64,000 nucleotides of DNA from an uncultured Saprospiraceae bacterium (GTDB lineage Bacteria > Bacteroidota > Bacteroidia > Chitinophagales > Saprospiraceae): contig CALDTZ010000020.1 of NCBI GenBank assembly GCA_937924805.1, positions 33,558 to 97,557 on the forward strand, read 5' to 3'. The translations under genes were made by a program, and so were the position numbers. Every line of letters starts with the position of its first letter. Within the stretch, counting starts at the first letter, position 1. Of this stretch, positions 46,194-55,277 are shown in pieces. The notes under the pieces were generated by a model. That model ran no database searches. It was given only the letters and a program-made list of their open reading frames with translations, and was not told the origin of the DNA.

Positions 46194-47531
46194 ATGAATA
46201 AAATTTGGCTAATACTTTCAAGAGAATTTGTGACTAGAGTAAGGAAACCTTCTTTTATTTTGGCAACGTTACTAACTCCAATAGGCATTGGTCTCATTGC
46301 ATTACTTGCTGGCTATTTCGCATCGAAGGGCGCGGCTTCTGCAAAATCAATAATAGTGAAAGATGAATCGGGTATTTTCAAATCAAATCCACCTGAAAAC
46401 TCATCACACACCTATGTGTTTTCAAACGATTCTATAGAAACACTAAAAGAATCTTACAAGGAAGAAAATGATATTTTAGTTTTTATTGAACCTATTTCTG
46501 ATTTAACAAAAAAGAGACATCAAGCTTTATTTTATTCAGAAGAAAAATTAAGTATTTCGACGATAGGTTCTATTGAAAAATCAATAGCAGAATCCGTTAA
46601 AAATTATAAAATAGAACAATCAAATATAGATAAAACAGTATACGAAAGCTTTAACACTAAATTTAGTTTGGAAAATGGCGTCAGTCTAGAGGATGATCCA
46701 AAAGCCTCAGGCAAATTATCCGTTATTATTGGTACCATACTAGGCGCTTTAATGGGGTTTTTGATGTATATGGTTATTTTTATTTACGGTGGAATGGTGA
46801 TGCGTTCAGTGATGGAAGAGAAGATAAACAGGATTGTTGAGTTAATGATTTCATCGGTGAAACCATTTCAATTAATGATGGGTAAAATTCTTGGCGTCGG
46901 AGCTGTTGGTCTTTTGCAATTAGGTATTTGGATTGTGCTTGTTCCTGTTATCTTATTTACGGTACAAATGGTTACAGGAGCAGGAATGGGAATTGAAAAT
47001 TCTTCACAATTGCAAGAAATTACAAGTCAAATGAATTCGCCTGAAGTGGCAGATCAATTGGAAAATTTTAAGATAGCTGAAATTATTAAAGAATTTAGAT
47101 CTCAAAATTGGGTTTTGATTATTCCTGTTTTTATTCTGTTTTTCTTTGGAGGTTTTTTTATTTATGCTTCCTTATTTGCAGCAATCGGTTCAGCTATTGG
47201 AGATGATATGGGTGAAAGTCAACAATTAATGTTACCTATAATGATTCCAGTCATTTTAGCCTTTATTATGATGCAAGGTGTCATTCAAAATCCGAATGGT
47301 GGCATGGCTGTTTTTGGTTCTTTATTCCCATTGTTTTCACCGATAATTATGCCGGCTAGATTGGCTTTTGATCCTCCATTATGGCAAGTGGGATTGTCAT
47401 TGGTTATTTTGATTGCTTCATGTATCTTTTTTGCGTGGTTTGCAGGGCGAATTTATAGAATAGGAATACTACTTTATGGTAAAAAAGTAAATTTACGAGA
47501 GTTGGGTAAGTGGTTGTTTTATAAACCATAA
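46194..47531 (+). CDS. ABC-2 type permease (NatB-like)
   Basis: 445 residues. One helix at the N-terminus (residues 20-45), a large extracytoplasmic domain (about 45-175), then five helices (around 180, 230, 300, 340 and 395). This is the ABC-2 exporter fold, comparable to NatB/YhaP proteins that extrude Na+ or drugs; the substrate is unknown. It forms an exporter with the ATPase just upstream and is convergent with the glycosyltransferase gene, with 75 bases between. No good hairpin is visible in that gap. Confidence 0.92.
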   Translation: MNKIWLILSREFVTRVRKPSFILATLLTPIGIGLIALLAGYFASKGAASAKSIIVKDESGIFKSNPPENSSHTYVFSNDSIETLKESYKEENDILVFIEPISDLTKKRHQALFYSEEKLSISTIGSIEKSIAESVKNYKIEQSNIDKTVYESFNTKFSLENGVSLEDDPKASGKLSVIIGTILGALMGFLMYMVIFIYGGMVMRSVMEEKINRIVELMISSVKPFQLMMGKILGVGAVGLLQLGIWIVLVPVILFTVQMVTGAGMGIENSSQLQEITSQMNSPEVADQLENFKIAEIIKEFRSQNWVLIIPVFILFFFGGFFIYASLFAAIGSAIGDDMGESQQLMLPIMIPVILAFIMMQGVIQNPNGGMAVFGSLFPLFSPIIMPARLAFDPPLWQVGLSLVILIASCIFFAWFAGRIYRIGILLYGKKVNLRELGKWLFYKP

Positions 47532-47606
47532 TCAGACGCTGAATTTTATTCATAAAAATAGAGGATCTAAATGCACGCCTTAAGAAATTTAAAGGTCGAT
47601 ATTGAT

Positions 47607-49187
47607 TTATTTTCTTTTAATCACGTAAGCAGTTCTTCGATATTCCCTGATAGGGAAGCTATCTAAAACGCGAATTTCAGAATTGGGTAATGCTGTTGAA
47701 ATAGTATCAACGATGTAGTATTTTCCTTTTTCCAATGTTTCCTTTCTTTGATTAGCTTCCATCTTATTTGCTGCTAAATAAAATGAGCTAGTTCTATCCA
47801 TTCGGGCATTTTTGTACAAAAACAACGGTTGATAGGTTTTTTCAATTCTCTTTGTTTCTGTTCGCACAATTGTTCCGTGATCATTGAGTACTCTACTTGG
47901 TACAACGAGTACGTTAAAGAATATACGTACCACTAACAATAAAACAATCATTCCAGGAAGGATTGCTTTATTGTTCGTAACTGAAAAATAACTCACGATT
48001 CCAGTTAGTAAAGTAAAAAGAGCAGCATAGAATATATAGTTTGGTACCATTTTGATCTCAATTGATAAAACCGAGAAAGCAATGGCAATTGGTGTAATAA
48101 CGAACAAAATTTGAAAAATCTTTTTAATAAGATTAAACCACTTTGTTTGATGATCATAGTGCCATTTAAATACAAATAAAAAAAAGGTAAAATAGAAAGG
48201 GATTAACATTAATACATATCGGGCATATACTTCAGGAGAAACCCAATAAGGGAGTATATTAGCCAAAAACATAACCCCATTGAACGCAATAAAAGGATGT
48301 TTTTTTATAACAGATTGTATAGTTTTAACATCAAGCATCAACAAGGTTAATAAGGACCAAGGAAAAAAGTGCATAACATTCTCAAATGGGTAGCTGAAAA
48401 TGTGTTTTATAGCATCGACTAATGGATACCTAAGAATAGTTCTTCGAGTGGATTGGTCTAGCAAAGGAGCAAAGGCCTCTGTAGCGTCTTGGTGTTGGTT
48501 GAGCAGGAAGTAGTAGCCACCAACAATAGATCCCAACAACAACACTCCGAGACCTATTGAAGGGTGAAAAAAACGATACTTTTTACGTTGCCAAAGATGA
48601 AAAACAAAGTATGAAATACTTAAAAATAATAAACTAGGAAACCCTTTCATTAAGTATCCAATAGCTGTAAGTCCAAAACTCAGGAATGCTTGTTTGTACC
48701 TTGAATTACGATATAAATAAATACTTAAGATACTTGCATAAGTAATGAATGAATAACCAATGTCAATCAACCCTAAAAAGGATTCATAGAATAAGATTCT
48801 ACCACACGTGATCATAATGCAAGCATTAATAAAACTCCATTGTTTTCCAAAATAGGGCGTTGAAATTTTATAAATAGCAATGAAAAAGGCAAAAAGAAAA
48901 ACCAATGTAGGAATTCTTGAGGTCCACTCTGCTGCAACACCAAATAAGGCATATGATAAAGCAATAAACCAATTGTATAATGGAGGTTTGTAATAGTATG
49001 CATCTCCATTAATTTGAGGGGCAATATAATTACCACTATCAAGCATTTCTAAGGCTACAATAGCTCGTATAGATTCATCTTCAATGAAGGCTAAAGCACC
49101 AAGATTAATAAGAAATGCGGGTAGTATAAGGGCTAAAATTAGATACTTCCAAACTTTCCAAGAAATAGTGAAAGGATTATTTTTCAC
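47607..49187 (-). CDS. Glycosyltransferase family 39/ArnT-like membrane protein
   Basis: 526 residues and about 11-12 membrane helices. The first periplasmic loop has E-D-E-S-I-R-A-I-V-A-L-E-M-L (the acidic catalytic motif position), then Y-Y-K-P-P-L-Y-N-W-F, matching the undecaprenyl- or dolichyl-phosphate sugar dependent GT39/ArnT class. It would transfer a sugar from a lipid carrier to lipid A, protein or glycan at the periplasmic face; acceptor unknown. Its start overlaps the end of the M16 peptidase gene by 11 bases, so they are likely cotranscribed. Confidence 0.85.
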   Translation of the reverse strand: MKNNPFTISWKVWKYLILALILPAFLINLGALAFIEDESIRAIVALEMLDSGNYIAPQINGDAYYYKPPLYNWFIALSYALFGVAAEWTSRIPTLVFLFAFFIAIYKISTPYFGKQWSFINACIMITCGRILFYESFLGLIDIGYSFITYASILSIYLYRNSRYKQAFLSFGLTAIGYLMKGFPSLLFLSISYFVFHLWQRKKYRFFHPSIGLGVLLLGSIVGGYYFLLNQHQDATEAFAPLLDQSTRRTILRYPLVDAIKHIFSYPFENVMHFFPWSLLTLLMLDVKTIQSVIKKHPFIAFNGVMFLANILPYWVSPEVYARYVLMLIPFYFTFFLFVFKWHYDHQTKWFNLIKKIFQILFVITPIAIAFSVLSIEIKMVPNYIFYAALFTLLTGIVSYFSVTNNKAILPGMIVLLLVVRIFFNVLVVPSRVLNDHGTIVRTETKRIEKTYQPLFLYKNARMDRTSSFYLAANKMEANQRKETLEKGKYYIVDTISTALPNSEIRVLDSFPIREYRRTAYVIKRK

Positions 49188-50418
49188 GAGGACAATAGAT
49201 TAGCACATTCGATTTGTTAACTTGAAAAAGATGCTGACTGATGGCCTTGATTTTTTCAGCGGTAATTTCACTGTAAAGTTCGATTTGTCTATTGATTAAA
49301 TGAACATCACCAATGTTTTCAAAATAAGCTAAACTTATGGCTTTGCTTAACACAGATGTTTCTGAATAGGCCATATGTGAAATGACCCCATTTTTTACTT
49401 TTTGAAGTTCATTTTGAGTGATCAACACTTTGGTTAGTTCGTTTAATACTTTCCAAATTGCGTCTAATAAATCATCAACAGCGACCCCTGGATTTGGTTT
49501 GGCGTCAATTATAAATAAACCAGGACCATCTGTACCTGAAACATAGGTTGAAATTTGTGAACACAGTGCTTTATTTTCTACAATATCTAAATGCAATCGG
49601 TTGGATTTTCCCATTCCAAGGATATCGGATAAGATATCGTAACTATAATAGTCAGGGTGCAACCTATTAGGCATTGGAAATGCCAAAATTACATTTGTAT
49701 TTGGCACATCACCATAGACGGTTTTCACTTGTTTTTGTGTTTGTTCGATTTCATTTTCAAAAACGGTTGGTTCTATTTCGGATCCAGGAATAGAATCAAA
49801 CCATTTTCTTGCTAATTCAAAAGCATGTTCCTCTTCTATATTTCCGGATATTGATAAAATCGCATTGTTTGGTTTGTAGAATTTTGCATAAAAAGCTAAG
49901 GCATCATTTCGGGTTATGGATTCTACATGTTTTGGGTTTAACCCAATCGTTGGCCAACGATAGGCATACCGTTTGTAGCACATCTCCGATAGATAGTGCC
50001 AAGTATCACCATAAGGTTTATTCAGACAAGTTTCACTAAATTCTTCAAGTACAACTTTTTTCTGGACGTTTACATTTTTTTCAGAAAGATTTAATGAAGC
50101 CATTCTATCTGATTCTAGCCATAGAGCCGTTTCTATATTTTCAGCAGGCACGACATCATAATAATTGGTAATATCTGCATTTGTAAAAGCGTTATTTTCT
50201 CCACCAGCTATTTGCAGTGGTTGATCAAAGTCGTCAACATTTTCAGACCCAGAAAACATTAAATGTTCGAATAAATGAGCAATTCCTGTTTGGTTTGGAT
50301 TTTCATTTCGTGATCCTACCTTATATAATACATTTACAGCAACCAAAGGACTCGTTTTATCCTGGTGGGCGATAACTTTTAGCCCGTTTTTTAATACTGT
50401 TTCTTTAAAATGGATCAT
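49177..50418 (-). CDS. M16 family zinc metallopeptidase
   Basis: 413 residues, one M16 alpha/beta pair. The inverted zinc site H-L-F-E-H (48-52) and the third ligand in V-V-L-E-E-F (Glu125/126) are intact, so it is active. No signal peptide is apparent, so it is probably cytoplasmic, or membrane associated through a partner. The C-terminal half lacks the R/Y motif of a separate inactive subunit, and no second M16 gene is adjacent, suggesting a homodimer like the mitochondrial-type or YmxG enzymes. 193 non-coding bases separate it from aat upstream. Confidence 0.93.
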   Translation of the reverse strand: MIHFKETVLKNGLKVIAHQDKTSPLVAVNVLYKVGSRNENPNQTGIAHLFEHLMFSGSENVDDFDQPLQIAGGENNAFTNADITNYYDVVPAENIETALWLESDRMASLNLSEKNVNVQKKVVLEEFSETCLNKPYGDTWHYLSEMCYKRYAYRWPTIGLNPKHVESITRNDALAFYAKFYKPNNAILSISGNIEEEHAFELARKWFDSIPGSEIEPTVFENEIEQTQKQVKTVYGDVPNTNVILAFPMPNRLHPDYYSYDILSDILGMGKSNRLHLDIVENKALCSQISTYVSGTDGPGLFIIDAKPNPGVAVDDLLDAIWKVLNELTKVLITQNELQKVKNGVISHMAYSETSVLSKAISLAYFENIGDVHLINRQIELYSEITAEKIKAISQHLFQVNKSNVLIYCPREK

Positions 50419-50611
50419 TGACTTAAAATTGTTTACAAATATACTTTTTAGAAATTAGACTCATTGAAGAATGAATATCCTTCCACTTGCATTTATGGCT
50501 CTTTATTAAATTATGAAAGTCAAATACTTTGTCTGTTTCCATTTTAATGATAGAGTGAAACTTTGAGGATTGATAATGATATTTTTCCTTTAATAATGTA
50601 TGAAATCTAAT

Positions 50612-51292
50612 TTAAGATTTCCAAGATTTTTTTTCAAATGGTGTTTTTCTATTTTCACTTAATCGATGCCAAAAATCTTCCTTTTTAATTTCTGTTGCTC
50701 CCATTGACAATAAGTGGTTTGTTGCTTCTTGGCAATCAATAAGTTGAAAGTTTAAGGCTTGTAAGTGTTTACACAAATGGATAAGGGCCAATTTTGAGGC
50801 ATTGGCAACGAGTGAAAACATGGATTCACCATAAAATATTTTGCCCAAGGCTACACCATATAGGCCACCCACCAAGTGGTCATTTTCATATATCTCCATA
50901 GAATGGGCATATCCCTCTTTGTGTAATTGGATGTATGCTTTTTCTATATCATTTGTTATCCAAGTTCCATATTGATCCTTACGATCAATATTTTTGCATA
51001 GCCGAATGGTTTCTTCAAAATTTCTATTGATATGAAAGGTAAACTTGGGGTTATTAAGCAAAGGTCTCATACTTTTTTGGATCTTCACGTTATCTGGAAA
51101 AAGTACGCATCTTGGTGATGTAAAACACCAACGAATTGGATGTCCTTCATTGTACCAAGGGAATATACCAAAAGCATAGGCCTGTAGTAAAGTTGTTGTA
51201 TTTAGTTTTCCTCCAAATGCAACCGTTCCATATTCGTCCGCATTAAAAGGATGAGGAAAAAATGGAATCGTTATTTCTGGGAAGAATAGCAT
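50612..51292 (-). CDS. aat: Leucyl/phenylalanyl-tRNA--protein transferase
   Basis: Adds Leu or Phe to proteins with N-terminal Arg or Lys, marking them for ClpS-ClpAP. 226 residues, standard length. The family opening F-P-H-P-F-N-A-D-E-Y-G-T-V-A-F-G-G and the F-P-W-Y-N-E-G-H-P-I-R-W segment are present, together with G-G-L-Y-G-V-A-L-G-K-I-F-Y-G-E-S-M-F. clpS follows directly upstream on the same strand, a functional grouping. Confidence 0.95.
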   Translation of the reverse strand: MLFFPEITIPFFPHPFNADEYGTVAFGGKLNTTTLLQAYAFGIFPWYNEGHPIRWCFTSPRCVLFPDNVKIQKSMRPLLNNPKFTFHINRNFEETIRLCKNIDRKDQYGTWITNDIEKAYIQLHKEGYAHSMEIYENDHLVGGLYGVALGKIFYGESMFSLVANASKLALIHLCKHLQALNFQLIDCQEATNHLLSMGATEIKKEDFWHRLSENRKTPFEKKSWKS

Positions 51293-51383
51293 AAATTACC
51301 TTTCAGTCTGTTGATGAAAAGTTAAGTTAAGCAAAAATATATTTAGGGTAATACTAATGAATAAAGCGTGAATGTTGATGCGA

Positions 51384-51692
51384 TTAATCTTTGATCAACG
51401 ATTCAATAACGGCAGACAATCCTCTTTCAATGAGAGCATCTTTCATGGGCTTTAAAACTTTCATTGAGCCAGTCTTAATTATAGCTTTGCCTTTAAAATG
51501 AATGATGAGTGACAATTGTTCTGATTGTTCGAATGTGTGATTACATATTTCCATTAGGCATTCTATTACCCAATCAAAAGTATTGTGATCATCATTATAT
51601 ATAATAAGTTGAGATGTCTCAGTTGTGGTTAAAACCTCCGACTCCACCACCATTACTTCTTCATCAATAGATAGTGTATTATCAATGTTCAT
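51384..51692 (-). CDS. clpS: ATP-dependent Clp protease adaptor ClpS
   Basis: 102 residues. The conserved Y-N-D-D-H-N-T-F-D-W-V binding pocket and the F-E-Q-S-E-Q-L-S ... H-F-K-G-K-A stretch are those of ClpS. It delivers N-degron substrates to ClpA/ClpC. It sits between the peroxiredoxin gene (upstream) and aat, 91 bases before aat. Confidence 0.95.
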   Translation of the reverse strand: MNIDNTLSIDEEVMVVESEVLTTTETSQLIIYNDDHNTFDWVIECLMEICNHTFEQSEQLSLIIHFKGKAIIKTGSMKVLKPMKDALIERGLSAVIESLIKD

Positions 51693-51712
51693 AATATAAA
51701 TCTTCTAAATAA

Positions 51713-52180
51713 TTATAATGAGTTCAAAACGGTCTTTATCTCTATAAAGTTGGGTAAATCTTGTGGATTTTCCAACACTTCTGCATATTGAATTACACCT
51801 AATTTATCAATTAAGAATGCCGACCTTTTAGAAACACCCTTCATTCCGAATGCAAACTCCTCATACAGAGCGCCATATGATTGCGAAACTTCTTTGTTAT
51901 AATCAGATAACAAAGTAAAATTGTATGCTTGTTCAGCTTTAAATTTTTCTAAACTAAACAAAGAATCCGTAGAAATACCTAATATTTCAACATCTAACGC
52001 TTCGTAATCAGCCTTTTCATCTCTTATTTGACACAATTCTTGAGTACAAACCCCTGTGAAAGCTAACGGGAAGAATAAAATCAGGACATTTTTACCTTGA
52101 AAATCTTCCAATTTGACCTCGTTTTTTTCTGTATTAAACAACGAAAACAAAGGGGCTTTGTGTGTTTTTTTAAGTTTCAT
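51713..52180 (-). CDS. Peroxiredoxin, AhpE/BCP-like
   Basis: 155 residues of thioredoxin fold. The peroxidatic Cys45 lies in F-T-G-V-C-T-Q-E-L-C, with a second Cys at 50 that could resolve it as in BCP-type enzymes. It reduces hydrogen peroxide or organic peroxides using thioredoxin or another donor. A minus-strand TACATTTG at 52220-52227 matches the -7 consensus exactly 40 bases before the start; its possible TTG partner is 22 bases upstream, slightly too far. It heads the peroxiredoxin-clpS-aat series. Confidence 0.92.
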   Translation of the reverse strand: MKLKKTHKAPLFSLFNTEKNEVKLEDFQGKNVLILFFPLAFTGVCTQELCQIRDEKADYEALDVEILGISTDSLFSLEKFKAEQAYNFTLLSDYNKEVSQSYGALYEEFAFGMKGVSKRSAFLIDKLGVIQYAEVLENPQDLPNFIEIKTVLNSL

Positions 52181-52314
52181 GGGCTTGACTTTTAAACGTT
52201 ATTTCTTTAAAATTCATCGCAAATGTAGTTTAAAATTAGAAATGATGCTCAATAATTTTCTTATTAACTATCTTCGGTAAGCGACCTGGCTTTATTCACA
52301 GATTTATTTTCCTA

Positions 52315-53190
52315 TTGTCTACAAAATTAAGACCATACATAGAACTTCATATTGCTGTAATCCTATTTGGACTTACGGCAATTTTAGGCGATTTAATTAG
52401 TCTCTCAGCTTTGAATTTGGTGTGGTGGAGAGTTCTTATTACTTCTGTATCACTGCTTTTTTTTTCTCGTATTTTTGTAATGGTTAAAGAACTCGGTTGG
52501 AAACAAATAGTACCGCTGATTTTGGTAGGTTTTGTAGCTGGTCTTCATTGGATTACGTTTTATGGATCTATCAAATTAGCAAATGCTTCAATTGCATTAA
52601 TTGCGCTAGCGACGACAAGTTTTTTTGCTGCTATACTCGAACCACTTATTTTTAAATCTCCTTTTCGTTGGTTAGATCTTATCTTAGGAATTGTTATTAT
52701 TCCTGCCATGGGTTTAATCGTTTATTCAGTTCAAGAGTCTATGATTCTAGGGATTTGGGTAGGTCTAGCTTCCGCTTTATTAGCCGCTTTGTTTGCCATT
52801 TTGAGTAAACGCTATATGAATGAAATCAGTGCGGTGAGGGTAAGTTTTTTAGAGATTTTTGGAGCTTTTATATTGCTCAGTATTATTTTGCCTTTTACAA
52901 ACGAATGTACTGTTGAAGCGCTAACTCCAACAAAGCAAGATTGGATGTATTTAATATTTCTAGCATTGATTTGCACAAGTTTTGCTCAATATTTAGCTAT
53001 TCGTGCCTTAAAATACATTAGTGCGTTCAATTTTACATTAACGGTAAATTTAGAACCTGTATATGGCATCATTTTAGCCATTCTTTTATTGAAAGAGAAT
53101 AAAGAATTAAATACTCAGTTCTACATTGGCGTAGTCATAATTGTAATTACGGTATTCTCTTATCCATATTTAAAGAAAAGATTTGATTAG
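52315..53190 (+). CDS. EamA/DMT family transporter
   Basis: 291 residues and ten membrane helices in two EamA halves (P-Y-I-E-L-H-I-A-V-I-L-F-G ... and G-I-W-V-G-L-A-S-A-L-L-A-A-L-F-A-I ...). The motif N-L-E-P-V-Y-G at the end of the second half is typical. A metabolite or drug exporter is likely; the substrate is unknown. The start is TTG at 52315 and no ATG is closer. The stop overlaps the GTG of the next gene (TAGTG), coupling translation. Confidence 0.92.
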   Translation: MSTKLRPYIELHIAVILFGLTAILGDLISLSALNLVWWRVLITSVSLLFFSRIFVMVKELGWKQIVPLILVGFVAGLHWITFYGSIKLANASIALIALATTSFFAAILEPLIFKSPFRWLDLILGIVIIPAMGLIVYSVQESMILGIWVGLASALLAALFAILSKRYMNEISAVRVSFLEIFGAFILLSIILPFTNECTVEALTPTKQDWMYLIFLALICTSFAQYLAIRALKYISAFNFTLTVNLEPVYGIILAILLLKENKELNTQFYIGVVIIVITVFSYPYLKKRFD

Positions 53191-53822
53191 TGCAATTTAT
53201 AGATAAAAAGCTTCAAGAATATTGTTCGACTATGTCAACAAATGCCTCTGATTTATTAGTAGAGTTAGAGCGCCAAACGCATTTGAGAACCTTGTCCCCT
53301 AGAATGATCTCGGGTTTTTTTCAAGGTAGATTTTTATCGATGATAAGCCGCATAAAGCAACCAACGTATATCGTTGAGATTGGCACTTTTACTGGGTATG
53401 CAGCTATTTGTTTGTCTGAAGGCCTTACGGTAAATGGAAGACTCGTTACTATTGAATTGGATAAAGAATACAATGATATTCATGAGTCATATATCGGATT
53501 GAGTCCCCAAAAAGAGAAAATCCAAGTAGAATATGGGGATGCATTAAATGTGATTCCAAATCTAGATCAAGGGATTGATCTCGTATTTATTGATGCTTCC
53601 AAAAAGCATTATCAACAGTATGTCGAACTTTTGCTACCTAAGATGGCTCAAGGAGGTCTTATGATCGCTGATAATACATTATGGAATGGAGATATCATAA
53701 AAGAAATGAGTGCAAAAGCGAAAACAATGCACCAATTTAATACTTGGATTCATCAATTAAGCGAAGTAGATAATCTTCTTTTGCCGATTCGCGATGGCTT
53801 GACCATGATGCTTAAAAAATAA
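53190..53822 (+). CDS. O-methyltransferase family 3 (class I SAM)
   Basis: 210 residues. SAM loop V-E-I-G-T-F-T-G-Y-A-A, then V-T-I-E-L-D, V-F-I-D-A-S-K-K-H-Y and M-I-A-D-N-T-L-W-N-G, all standard for catechol/caffeoyl-CoA-type O-methyltransferases (the YrrM group). Likely Mg-dependent (D-A and D-N acidic sites). It starts with a GTG overlapping the upstream stop and ends TAATG into the next gene. Substrate unknown. Confidence 0.93.
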   Translation: MQFIDKKLQEYCSTMSTNASDLLVELERQTHLRTLSPRMISGFFQGRFLSMISRIKQPTYIVEIGTFTGYAAICLSEGLTVNGRLVTIELDKEYNDIHESYIGLSPQKEKIQVEYGDALNVIPNLDQGIDLVFIDASKKHYQQYVELLLPKMAQGGLMIADNTLWNGDIIKEMSAKAKTMHQFNTWIHQLSEVDNLLLPIRDGLTMMLKK

Positions 53823-54751
53823 TGGGTAATAATAAAGCTCTATATCAATCCTTCTTTGAGAATCACATCGATTTGTTTCCGATTAGCATGTATCCGTGGT
53901 TTTTGGATGTCTCGACCGATGGGAATTGGGATGTTTCAATATTGAAAAAAGGAAATAATGTCCTTGCTGTATGGCCTTATTATTTAAAGAGAAAATGGGG
54001 GTTAAACTACATTACAATGCCTGAATTGACTAAGTGGGTTGGCCCAATTATTAGCCCTAAGATCGGTCCAGCAAAAATAAATAGCTGCTTGTCATCTTTG
54101 TTTCAAGCACTTCCAAAAGTAGTTTTTATAGATCAAAATTTTCCGTACGCAATTGAGGATTGGTCGCCTTTCCATTGGTTAGGGATGAAGCAAGAAATAA
54201 AATATAGCTACCAAATAGATCTGAATCAATCAACGGAATCTATTTATAATAATCTGAATAATTCTTACCAAAAAACAATTCAATCTTTTAATAAGGATGA
54301 TTTTTCAATCGTCAAAAACCAAAATATTGATGCTTTTTATCAGGCGCATTCTGAAATGTTCAAGCGCAAAGGAAGTGCCGTTCCCTTTTCAAAAGATACG
54401 TTACAAAAACAATATAATGCTTGTATTGATCAAAACGCTGGAGCATTGTACAATATTCAAGATGCGACAGGTCATGTTTACAGTTCAGTATTTATTATTT
54501 GGGATAAGCACACCTGGTATACACATCTTATTACAGATGATGTCGAAAAAAGAAAAAGTGGAGCATCAATATTTTTAATGTATAATTTAATCAAAGAAGC
54601 AAAGCAATCAGGTAAATCGACGTTTGATTTTGAAGGAAGTATGATCAAACCGATTCAGAAAGTTCGTAAAAATTTTGGAGCCAAACGAATAGCCTATCAT
54701 AGAGCATTTAAATATGCAAATCCATTATTGTCTTTAATTAAGAAAGGGTAA
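53822..54751 (+). CDS. FemAB-like/GNAT-fold acyltransferase
   Basis: 309 residues, no signal peptide. The C-terminal half (from about 170) has A-H-S-E-M-F-K-R-K-G, a central strand H-V-Y-S-S-V-F-I-I-W, and F-D-F-E-G-S-M-I-K-P-I, the FemAB/GNAT type found in peptidoglycan bridge-forming or cell-wall acyltransferases. The substrate is unknown; it may modify a cell-surface amine. Third member of the coupled unit (EamA, O-methyltransferase, this). Confidence 0.78.
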   Translation: MGNNKALYQSFFENHIDLFPISMYPWFLDVSTDGNWDVSILKKGNNVLAVWPYYLKRKWGLNYITMPELTKWVGPIISPKIGPAKINSCLSSLFQALPKVVFIDQNFPYAIEDWSPFHWLGMKQEIKYSYQIDLNQSTESIYNNLNNSYQKTIQSFNKDDFSIVKNQNIDAFYQAHSEMFKRKGSAVPFSKDTLQKQYNACIDQNAGALYNIQDATGHVYSSVFIIWDKHTWYTHLITDDVEKRKSGASIFLMYNLIKEAKQSGKSTFDFEGSMIKPIQKVRKNFGAKRIAYHRAFKYANPLLSLIKKG

Positions 54752-54754
54752 CAT

Positions 54755-55255
54755 TTAAATGTTTTTTTTCTTTGAAATTGTAAATTCTGCGATTGCATAA
54801 TCTATGCAACTTTGGGGTACTGCTTTACCTTTTAAGATAATTTCATTGTCAGTAACTGATCTTGTACCAACGAGATTCCAATGACAAGTATAAATATCAA
54901 TTTGATCTGATAAGCCTATTTCATTTAACAGTCTGACTTCTTTTGAAGGGTTGAAAGAACCATTAAAAGTATTTTCTCGTCCATTTAAATGAATTTGACC
55001 AGTGATCGTCGTTTGTTTATCTTTTTCTAGAATCATCATGCCATTTCCATTTTTACCCCCACTAGAGAAAATGTCGAATGTAACTGGATACAGACCATTT
55101 TTATCTTTCCATTCACCTTTAAATTGGCCATCGATATAACTTTTTCCTGAACCATAAGTTGTTTTAGCGGCACTTAGAAACCCACTTTTAGAAGTAACCT
55201 CTTGCTTGCAACCAATCAATGCAATCAAAGAAAAAAGTATTAGGTAATTTCGCAT
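54755..55255 (-). CDS. Hypothetical lipoprotein
   Basis: 166 residues. The signal peptide (M-R-N-Y-L-I-L-F-S-L) ends with the lipobox A-L-I-G-C, so it is membrane anchored by lipid at Cys. The mature part is beta-rich with glycine turns (Y-I-D-G-Q-F-K-G-E-W; S-G-G-K-N-G-N-G-M-M) and no family is recognised. Divergent from queG, 22 bases between starts. Confidence 0.75.
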   Translation of the reverse strand: MRNYLILFSLIALIGCKQEVTSKSGFLSAAKTTYGSGKSYIDGQFKGEWKDKNGLYPVTFDIFSSGGKNGNGMMILEKDKQTTITGQIHLNGRENTFNGSFNPSKEVRLLNEIGLSDQIDIYTCHWNLVGTRSVTDNEIILKGKAVPQSCIDYAIAEFTISKKKNI

Positions 55256-55277
55256 AGATATTATTTTAAATAAAAAC

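Noticed and set aside
47532..47606. Terminator between the ABC permease and glycosyltransferase genes
   Set aside because: No stem longer than four pairs followed by T or A runs was found.
50419..50611. Possible small RNA or tRNA between the M16 peptidase and aat genes
   Set aside because: No tRNA-like fold, no terminator hairpin and no promoter recognised; AT-rich intergenic DNA.
52220..52249. Promoter of the peroxiredoxin gene
   Set aside because: The -7 element is an exact match but the only TTG partner is 22 bases away, outside the usual spacing.
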